NCBI GenBank assembly: GCA_016935595.1
Contig: JAFGQQ010000443.1
Location: forward strand, 1 to 5,884
From: Bacteroidales bacterium
GTDB lineage: Bacteria; Bacteroidota; Bacteroidia; Bacteroidales; UBA10428
Direction of reading: 5' to 3'
DNA length: 5,884 bases
Part shown: in pieces, positions 1 to 5,005 of the stretch
Layout of the letters: each line of letters starts with the position of its first letter
How positions within the stretch are numbered: the stretch's first letter is position 1
Notes under the pieces: model-generated
What the model saw: the letters and a program-made list of their open reading frames with translations, nothing else
What the model was told of the DNA's origin: nothing
Database searches by the model: none
Program-made: the position numbers and the translations under genes

Positions 1-627
1 AAATCCATTACCATATTAAAAGGTGTAGTGAGAGATCAGGATTCGCTAAATCCAATATTAGCTCACATTGAGCTGGTTGATAATGAAACCAATACACTGA
101 TATATGAAACCTATTCAGATAGTATAACCGGAGATTATTTTGTTACCTTGCTGGCAGGTAAAAGTTATGGTATTTCTGTAAGTGCTGAAGGATATCTATT
201 CTATTCAGAATATTTCGATATTCCGGATACTGCAAAATTTGAAGAAATTGAAAAAGAAATATTATTATCCCCAATAAAGGAAGGTGGTAAATTAGTGCTA
301 AAAAATATTTTTTTCGAATTTGGAAAATCAACATTAAGGGAAGAATCGTTTGTTGAATTAGGTTTTGCCGTAAAAGTCTTTAAAGAAAATCCCAATATGC
401 GGGTTGAAATTTCCGGTCATACCGATAATGTTGGCGGTTACCAGGAGAATATAAATTTGTCGACTGATAGGGCTAAATCGGTACTTAAATATTTGGTTGA
501 TAATGGAATTGATCCGGCAAGATTGGAATATAAAGGTTATGGATATGATGAACCAATCGCATCGAATGACACGGAAGAAGGAAGGCAGCAAAACAGGAGA
601 GTGGAATTTAAAATTTTAAGTGAATAA
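1..627 (+). CDS. OmpA-family outer-membrane protein, C-terminal part (5' end outside window)
   Basis: The frame is open from the first base, so this is the last 208 codons of a longer gene. The GTG at position 28 is internal, because the codons before it continue the same domain. Residues 1 to about 92 of the visible part look like a carboxypeptidase-regulatory-like beta-sandwich of the kind found in Bacteroidota surface proteins, including GKSYGISVSAEGYLFYSE. Residues about 98-206 form an OmpA C-terminal peptidoglycan-binding domain: NIFFEFGKSTL, then SGHTDNVG with D142, then LSTDRAKSV with R157, ending in NRRVEF. D142 and R157 match the Asp/Arg pair that binds diaminopimelate in OmpA. Proteins of this layout often carry TPR and PD40 propeller repeats upstream, as in the type IX secretion component PorE, but many paralogues share it, so no symbol is given. 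It probably sits in the periplasm or outer membrane and is anchored to peptidoglycan. It looks unrelated to the metabolic genes that follow. Confidence 0.93.
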   Translation, partial: KSITILKGVVRDQDSLNPILAHIELVDNETNTLIYETYSDSITGDYFVTLLAGKSYGISVSAEGYLFYSEYFDIPDTAKFEEIEKEILLSPIKEGGKLVLKNIFFEFGKSTLREESFVELGFAVKVFKENPNMRVEISGHTDNVGGYQENINLSTDRAKSVLKYLVDNGIDPARLEYKGYGYDEPIASNDTEEGRQQNRRVEFKILSE

Positions 628-672
628 CTATTCTTTTTTTGTTTAAAACTTACATTAAAAGCTCGTGTTTTT

Positions 673-680
673 TAGGTTTG
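673..680 (+). promoter_or_regulatory. Possible Bacteroidota -7 promoter box upstream of gcvT
   Basis: TAGGTTTG matches the Bacteroidota sigma-ABfr -7 consensus TAnnTTTG at every fixed position. It lies in the 91-bp gap after the OmpA gene and 38 bp before the gcvT start, which would give a leader of roughly 30 nt. I see no TTG or TTTG at the usual 17-23 bp upstream; the nearest, at 638-641, is 31 bp away. Such an 8-mer arises by chance often in AT-rich DNA, so confidence is low. Confidence 0.3.
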
Positions 681-718
681 TATTTTAATATATTTACTCC
701 TCATTTAAGTAATATATT

Positions 719-1813
719 ATGAAAAATTTACCTATTCATGATCGGCATATAGAAATGGGCGGGAAAATGGTTCCTTTCGCAGGATATAATATGCCAATTG
801 AATATTCGGGAGTAATTGACGAGCATTTGAATGTAAGAAATAATGTTGGTATTTTCGATGTGTCACATATGGGTATAATTTGGATTAAAGGCAATGATGC
901 ATGCCAATTTTTACAAAAATTAACGTCAAATGATGTTTTAAAATTATATAGGGGCAGAGTCCAGTATTCTTGTTTTCCAAATGGCAAGGGGGGTATTATC
1001 GACGATTTATTGGTGTATATGTTTGATGAAAAAAAATATATGCTGGTTGTGAATGCATCAAATATTCAAAAAGACTGGGAATGGTTGAATAAACATAAGA
1101 ATAATTTTAATGTTGAGCTTGAAAATTCTTCTGATCACATGGGCATTTTTGCTGTTCAAGGCCCGAATTCAACTCAGGTTTTAAAAAAAATAATAAATGA
1201 AGATTTTTCCGGATTAAAACATTATCATTTTATAATTGCTAAAATATATAACAATATTGAAATAATTTTATCTACAACCGGATACACTGGAGAAACGGGC
1301 TATGAAATATATTTTAGTAATGAAAATGCCGAATTAATATGGAAATACATTTTTAAATCTGGTAAACCTTTAAATATTAAACCTGCGGGTTTAGCTGCCC
1401 GCGATACTTTGCGTTTAGAGATGGGATATTGCCTTTATGGTAATGATATTAATGAAAATACCTCGCCAATTGAAGCAGGTTTAGGTTGGATCACAAAATT
1501 TAATGATAATAATAATTTTATTGACAAGGAATACTTATACCAGCAACAGAAAAATGGTATTGAAAAAACACTTGTAGGATTTGACATGATCGACCGCGGA
1601 ATTCCCAGGAAGGGTTATAAAATATTTTCAGAAAGCAAAACAGAAATAGGATTTATAACCTCAGGCACTATGTCGCCTATGCTTAAAAGAGGAATTGGCA
1701 TGGGATATATCAAGACAGAATTTAATAAACCCGGTAATATTGTATTTATTGAAATTAGAAATAAATTGCTCAAAGCAAAAGTGGTTAAATTTCCTATATA
1801 TAAAAAGGATTAG
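719..1813 (+). CDS. gcvT: Aminomethyltransferase (glycine cleavage system T protein)
   Basis: GcvT transfers the methylene group from the aminomethyl-lipoyl arm of GcvH to tetrahydrofolate, giving 5,10-methylene-THF and ammonia. It acts in the cytoplasm. The 364-residue product has the family's normal length. Visible hallmarks are MVPFAGYNMPIEY near the N-terminus (18-29), the folate-site acidic pair in GGIIDDLLVY (D95/D96), GYTGETGYE (188-196), GLAARDTLRLEMGYCLYGND (224-243), IEAGLGW (251-257) and the C-terminal barrel motif SGTMSP (315-320). The ATG at 719 places the MxxLPIHDRHIEMGGKMV start where homologues begin. No Shine-Dalgarno sequence precedes it; the leader is pure A/T (ATATATT). 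comB follows after 14 bp, so the two are probably cotranscribed. GcvP and GcvH are not in the window, as is common in Bacteroidota, where these genes are dispersed. No truncation or missing key residue was seen. Confidence 0.97.
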   Translation: MKNLPIHDRHIEMGGKMVPFAGYNMPIEYSGVIDEHLNVRNNVGIFDVSHMGIIWIKGNDACQFLQKLTSNDVLKLYRGRVQYSCFPNGKGGIIDDLLVYMFDEKKYMLVVNASNIQKDWEWLNKHKNNFNVELENSSDHMGIFAVQGPNSTQVLKKIINEDFSGLKHYHFIIAKIYNNIEIILSTTGYTGETGYEIYFSNENAELIWKYIFKSGKPLNIKPAGLAARDTLRLEMGYCLYGNDINENTSPIEAGLGWITKFNDNNNFIDKEYLYQQQKNGIEKTLVGFDMIDRGIPRKGYKIFSESKTEIGFITSGTMSPMLKRGIGMGYIKTEFNKPGNIVFIEIRNKLLKAKVVKFPIYKKD

Positions 1814-1827
1814 TTTTTTTATATATT

Positions 1828-2562
1828 ATGAGTGATGACAATAAATATATTGAAGTTTGTTTTTCTCCTTTGTTATTTGATATTATTCAAGATAAAAGTG
1901 CTATTGTGGTTATTGTTGATGTGCTGAGAGCTACATCGGCAATTTGCGCAGCTTTTGAAAATGGGGTGAACAGGCTGATACCAGTTGAGACTTTAGTGGA
2001 GGCTAAAAAATTTAAAGAAAAAGGTTTTTTAGTAGCTGCCGAGAGAGATGGAATAGTGAGAGATTTTGCCGATTTTGGAAATTCGCCCTTTAATTTTACA
2101 AAAGACAGAATACAAGGAAAAGATATAGTTTATAGCACTACAAATGGAACTCAAACTATACAAAAAGCAAAAGATTTTTATAAAGTTGTTATTGGGTCTT
2201 TTTTAAATATTGATGCATTAAATCAATGGCTTATTAAAGAGAACAGAAACGTTGTTATTTTATGTGCGGGATGGAAAGGCAGGTTTAATTTGGAAGACAC
2301 CTTGTTTGCCGGTGCATTATGTGAATTATTGTTAAAAGATAAAAGTTTTTATACTGAATGTGATTCAGCACATGCTGCTTTAGAGCTTTGGAAAGCTACA
2401 AAAGAAGACATTCTTGGTTTTATTGATAAAGCTGCACAAAGACACAGACTGAAGAAAAACAAACTGGATGATGTTATCCCATTTTGTTTCAAAACAGGGT
2501 TCTCCAAGATTATACCCCAATTTTCGGAAGGATATCTGTTGGATAACAGAAAATTAATTTAA
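1828..2562 (+). CDS. comB: ComB-family phosphatase (2-phosphosulfolactate phosphatase-like)
   Basis: The 244-residue product has the full length of the ComB family (COG2045), Mg2+-dependent phosphatases unrelated to HAD enzymes. In methanogens ComB dephosphorylates 2-phosphosulfolactate to sulfolactate in coenzyme M synthesis. Conserved blocks visible here are VDVLRATSAI (30-39), AERDG (71-75), DFGNSP (82-87), YSTTNGTQ (102-109), CAGWKGRFNLEDTLFAGAL (146-164, the acidic metal-site region), SAHAAL (180-185) and a C-terminal HRLKKNKLDDVIPFC block (206-220). The ATG at 1828 lies 14 bp after the gcvT stop and has the same ATATATT leader as gcvT. This suggests one transcript with gcvT. Nothing in the window would make or use sulfolactate, and ordinary Bacteroidota do not make coenzyme M. 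The family assignment is therefore strong, but the substrate is uncertain. A sulfonate pathway, or another phosphate ester of a small hydroxy acid, is possible. Confidence 0.9.
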   Translation: MSDDNKYIEVCFSPLLFDIIQDKSAIVVIVDVLRATSAICAAFENGVNRLIPVETLVEAKKFKEKGFLVAAERDGIVRDFADFGNSPFNFTKDRIQGKDIVYSTTNGTQTIQKAKDFYKVVIGSFLNIDALNQWLIKENRNVVILCAGWKGRFNLEDTLFAGALCELLLKDKSFYTECDSAHAALELWKATKEDILGFIDKAAQRHRLKKNKLDDVIPFCFKTGFSKIIPQFSEGYLLDNRKLI

Positions 2563-2686
2563 TTAGGATATTTTTTAATAATGGGATTATTTTTAATTTT
2601 AGACACTTTTTTAAATATTCTGGTTGAAAGAATTATAAATTCGGATACAACAATACATTTAAGTTTAATTTTAAAATTATTTACAG

Positions 2687-3757
2687 ATGAAAAAACACAA
2701 TTTTTATGCAGGACCTGCAATTTTATCTCAATTTACAATTGAGAATACCTCTAAAGCAATTTTAAACTTTGAGGGAACAGGTTTATCTATTATGGAAATC
2801 TCTCACAGAAGTAAAGAGTTTCAATCTGTTATGGACGAAACCATCGCATCGTTCAAAGAATTATTAAATATACCATCGGGTTATTCGGTATTGTTGTTAG
2901 GTGGCGGCGCAAGTTTACAGTTTTGTATGGTGCCGTACAATTTATTAAATAAAAAAGCAGCTTATTTAAATACTGGTTCCTGGGCATCTAAAGCAATGAA
3001 AGAGGCTAAGTTTTTTGGGGAAGTAATTGAAGTTGCATCATCGAAAGAAGCGAATTACACTTATATTCCAAAAGACTATAAAATACCTGTTGATGCTGAT
3101 TATTTTCATGTCACTTCAAATAATACAATTTATGGTACAGAAATAAAAGAAGATTTAGATGTTCGTGTACCTTTGGTTTGTGATGCATCTTCGGATTTTA
3201 TGTGCCGTCCGGTTGATATTTCGAAATATGCAATAATTTATGCAGGAGCTCAAAAAAACGTTGGGCCATCCGGATTGGGTGTTATTATAATTAAAGAAAA
3301 TATATTGGGTAAGGTTAACCGGCAAATACCAACTTTGTTGAATTATCAAACCCATATCGAAAATCAATCTATGTATCATACACCACCGGTAGTTCCAATC
3401 TATGCTACATTACAAACTTTAAAATGGTATAAAAAACTTGGTGGACTTGAATCAATATATAAAATAAATATTGAAAAAGCGGCCATTTTATACGAAGAAA
3501 TAGAAAGGAATAAGTTATTTAAAGGCACTGTTACTAATGAAGAAGACCGTTCTTTAATGAATGTTACATTTGTAATGAATGATGAATATAAAGACTTGGA
3601 AAAAAGTTTTCTTGATTTTGCTACATCGAAGGGTATGATTGGTTTGAAAGGACATCGGTCAGTTGGCGGTTTCAGGGCTTCTATTTACAACGCCATGTCA
3701 ATTGAAGGTGTAAGGGCATTAATTGATGTGATGCAAGAATTTGAAAAAAATAATTAA
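2687..3757 (+). CDS. serC: Phosphoserine aminotransferase
   Basis: SerC is a PLP enzyme that converts 3-phosphohydroxypyruvate and glutamate to O-phosphoserine and 2-oxoglutarate. It can also act on 3-hydroxy-4-phosphohydroxythreonine precursors in vitamin B6 synthesis. The 356-residue length is normal. Visible motifs in order are [10 protein letters not shown] (5-14), the substrate pair SHRS (39-42), the phosphate-binding GGGAS (72-76), [12 protein letters not shown] (141-152), the PLP-ring Asp in CDASSD (D167), the Schiff-base Lys in [13 protein letters not shown] (K190), YHTPP (230-234) and [15 protein letters not shown] (322-336). The ATG at 2687 is the right start because NFYAGP follows at once. 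No Shine-Dalgarno sequence is seen. A 124-bp AT-rich gap separates it from comB, so it may have its own promoter; I found no convincing one (TACATTTA at 2654 and TAAGTTTA at 2660 each match TAnnTTTG at all but one fixed position and lack a -33 partner). serA follows after 21 bp, giving a serCA operon. Confidence 0.98.
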   Translation: MKKHNFYAGPAILSQFTIENTSKAILNFEGTGLSIMEISHRSKEFQSVMDETIASFKELLNIPSGYSVLLLGGGASLQFCMVPYNLLNKKAAYLNTGSWASKAMKEAKFFGEVIEVASSKEANYTYIPKDYKIPVDADYFHVTSNNTIYGTEIKEDLDVRVPLVCDASSDFMCRPVDISKYAIIYAGAQKNVGPSGLGVIIIKENILGKVNRQIPTLLNYQTHIENQSMYHTPPVVPIYATLQTLKWYKKLGGLESIYKINIEKAAILYEEIERNKLFKGTVTNEEDRSLMNVTFVMNDEYKDLEKSFLDFATSKGMIGLKGHRSVGGFRASIYNAMSIEGVRALIDVMQEFEKNN

Positions 3758-3778
3758 TAAGTATTAAATTTTATTAAA

Positions 3779-4699
3779 ATGACAAAAGTATTAATAGCAA
3801 CTGAAAAACCGTTTGCAACGGAAGCAGTTGACAAAATAAAAGCAATATTTAATAATGCAGGTTACGAAACCGTATTATTAGAGAATTATAAAGAGAAAAA
3901 CGATTTGCTTAAAGCTGTTGCTGAAGTAGATGCCTTGATAATAAGAAGTGATATTGTTGACAAAGAAGTAATTGAAGCAGCAAAGAATTTGAAAATTGTT
4001 ATCAGGGCCGGTGCAGGATATGATAATATTGACCTTGATGCAGCAACTTCAAAAAATGTTGTTGCCATGAATACCCCCGGGCAGAATGCAAATGCAGTAG
4101 CTGAATTAGCTATTGGTATGATGGTTATGATTGCCAGAAATAATTATAATGGTAAACCTGGTACTGAATTAAAAGGTAAAAAACTTGGTGTTCATGCTTA
4201 TGGTAATGTGGGAAAACGTGTTGCGGCAATAGCTAAAGGTTTTGACATGGATATATACGCATTCGATCCATATATTGATAAAATTATTATGGAGAATGAC
4301 GGAGTTAAAGTGGTTAATTCAGTTGATGATCTCTATAGTACCTGCCAATATGTTTCTGTTAATATTCCGGCAAATGAAAAAACTAAAAAATCAATAAATT
4401 TAAATCTTTTATCAAAACTTCCAAAAGGCGGGGTGTTAGTTAATACTGCCAGAAAAGAAATAATAAATGAAGAAGATTTATTGAAGATGTTTGCAACAAG
4501 GGACGATTTTAGATATGTAACAGATGTTGAACCTGATTGTGGTGCCGAAATAGCAGCGAAATACCAGGGAAGGTTTTTCTTTACACCTAAAAAAATGGGC
4601 GCCCAAACCGAAGAAGCAAACATTAATGCAGGAATAGCTGCAGCAAATCAAATTGTAAATTTCCTTGAAAAGGGAGATATGACTTTTAAAGTAAATTAA
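3779..4699 (+). CDS. serA: D-3-phosphoglycerate dehydrogenase, short form with Lys in place of catalytic His
   Basis: The product oxidises 3-phosphoglycerate to 3-phosphohydroxypyruvate with NAD+, the first step of serine synthesis, and SerC is encoded just upstream. The 306-residue protein has the D-2-hydroxyacid dehydrogenase fold: RAGAGYDNIDL (76-86), the nucleotide-binding LGVHAYGNVG (136-145, with Ala140 where the first Gly of GxGxxG usually sits), the NAD-selecting acidic residue in AFDPY (D163), VNTARKEIINEEDLL with catalytic Arg225 and DVEPD with Glu251. The usual TPHxG motif reads TPKKMGAQT, so Lys271 replaces the catalytic His. As I recall, this form occurs in Bacteroides and relatives and in Entamoeba histolytica, where it was called a type III enzyme with Lys. 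The protein ends right after the catalytic domain, with no ACT or intervening domain, so serine feedback through an ACT domain is not expected. Start at ATG 3779, no Shine-Dalgarno, 21 bp after serC. Confidence 0.95.
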   Translation: MTKVLIATEKPFATEAVDKIKAIFNNAGYETVLLENYKEKNDLLKAVAEVDALIIRSDIVDKEVIEAAKNLKIVIRAGAGYDNIDLDAATSKNVVAMNTPGQNANAVAELAIGMMVMIARNNYNGKPGTELKGKKLGVHAYGNVGKRVAAIAKGFDMDIYAFDPYIDKIIMENDGVKVVNSVDDLYSTCQYVSVNIPANEKTKKSINLNLLSKLPKGGVLVNTARKEIINEEDLLKMFATRDDFRYVTDVEPDCGAEIAAKYQGRFFFTPKKMGAQTEEANINAGIAAANQIVNFLEKGDMTFKVN

Positions 4700-4709
4700 T
4701 AAATATAAA

Positions 4710-4738
4710 TACTTAAAGCACTAATATTTATTTAAGTA
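4710..4738. repeat. Short inverted repeat after serA, possible weak terminator
   Basis: TACTTAAA at 4710-4717 is a perfect inverted match to TTTAAGTA at 4731-4738, with a 13-nt loop. It starts 11 bp after the serA stop. Each 8-bp arm has a single G or C and no T-tract follows, so as an intrinsic terminator it would be weak. It might simply be chance in AT-rich DNA. Confidence 0.3.
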
Positions 4739-4744
4739 GGTTTG
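4737..4744 (+). promoter_or_regulatory. Possible Bacteroidota -7 promoter box after serA
   Basis: TAGGTTTG again fits TAnnTTTG and is identical to the octamer at 673-680 before gcvT. It lies 38 bp past the serA stop and overlaps the right arm of the small inverted repeat. If used, it would drive the remnant element and possibly the DUF1015 gene. No TTG/TTTG sits 17-23 bp upstream, so support is weak. Confidence 0.22.
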
Positions 4745-4758
4745 AAATAATAAAGTAG

Positions 4759-4781
4759 TAATCAGTATTCAGTGATCAGTA
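4759..4781 (+). repeat. Left inverted arm, three 7-bp repeats
   Basis: After a leading TA, three consecutive heptamers fit WTCAGTR (ATCAGTA, TTCAGTG, then ATCAGTA again). The arm matches the reverse complement of 4938-4960 at 18 of 23 positions, counted by hand; two of the five differences would still pair as G-U in RNA. Confidence 0.7.
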
Positions 4782-4809
4782 AATTTTTAAATTATATTGT
4801 TTTAAAATA

Positions 4810-4920
4810 ATGAATTTGAATTATGTGAAGAGTTTTAAAGAATTAGAGGTATATAAATTATCAAGAGAGGTAGCAATTGAAATTTTCCAACTAACAAAAA
4901 GCTTCATCATTCTGTGGTAA
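4810..4920 (+). pseudogene. Truncated four-helix-bundle (S23/IVP family) gene fragment
   Basis: An ATG at 4810 opens a 36-codon frame ending in TAA at 4918-4920. Its sequence, with SFKELEVYKLSREV followed by FQLTKSF, matches the usual beginning of the four-helix-bundle family also called 23S rRNA intervening-sequence protein (pattern FKDLxVWQKAxEL ... LTKxFP). Family members are about 115-130 residues, so only the first helix remains. After LTKSF the frame leaves the family pattern and ends with IILW. The rest of helices 2-4 is not found in any frame before the right arm, which points to an internal deletion rather than a single frameshift. The family is related in fold to Avd, the accessory protein of diversity-generating retroelements, but there is no reverse transcriptase or variable repeat here. 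It is most likely a dead gene inside a remnant element. A functional 36-residue peptide cannot be excluded. Confidence 0.65.
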
Positions 4921-4937
4921 AAATTTTTAATTTCAAA

Positions 4938-4960
4938 TACCGATTACCGGTTACTGATTA
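4938..4960 (-). repeat. Right inverted arm, three 7-bp repeats
   Basis: On the + strand three consecutive heptamers fit TACYGRT (TACCGAT, TACCGGT, then TACTGAT), followed by TA. The reverse complement aligns with the left arm at 4759-4781. A further GTATTCAT-like stretch (reverse strand, 4961-4968) continues outward and resembles the TATTCAGT of the left arm, so the original repeat may have been longer. Confidence 0.7.
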
Positions 4961-5005
4961 ATGAATACATAATAATTCTTCATACTCAATAATAAACTAA
5001 CTATT

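Larger units (their letters stand above)
4759..4960 (+). mobile_element. Remnant S23/IVP-type element between serA and the DUF1015 gene
   Basis: Two 23-bp inverted arms built from 7-bp repeats enclose a short N-terminal fragment of a four-helix-bundle gene of the 23S rRNA intervening-sequence protein family. The whole unit is about 200 bp. Known intervening sequences in 23S rRNA have this kind of plan, an S23 ORF in the loop of a long stem, but here the copy lies between protein genes, not in rRNA. No transposase and no clear target-site duplication are visible, so how it moves, if it does, is unknown. It accounts for most of the 306-bp gap in a cluster whose other ser genes are only 21 bp apart. 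Confidence 0.5.

Noticed and set aside
28..30. GTG as start of the OmpA-family gene
   Set aside because: The frame is open to base 1 and the upstream codons (KSITILKGV) continue the beta-sandwich domain; the gene begins outside the window.
628..672. Terminator between the OmpA gene and gcvT
   Set aside because: T-runs are present (633-640, 668-673), but no stem longer than five A/T-rich pairs precedes them.
2577..2600. Hairpin AATAAT-GGG-ATTATT followed by a T-rich run after comB
   Set aside because: The stem has six A-T pairs only and a 3-nt loop, too unstable to call an intrinsic terminator; it is common by chance at this base composition.
2581..2742. 53-codon ORF beginning MGLFLILDTFLNIL between comB and serC
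   Set aside because: It overlaps the serC start by 56 bp in another frame, and its second half is a shadow of serC. AT-rich DNA produces such Leu/Ile/Phe-rich frames by chance, and I recognise no family.
4759..4960. Diversity-generating retroelement, suggested by the Avd-like four-helix fold
   Set aside because: No reverse transcriptase, template repeat or variable-repeat gene is present. The fragment resembles the S23/IVP branch more than Avd.
4759..4960. CRISPR array, suggested by short repeats
   Set aside because: The 7-bp units are contiguous without spacers, and the two clusters are inverted relative to each other.
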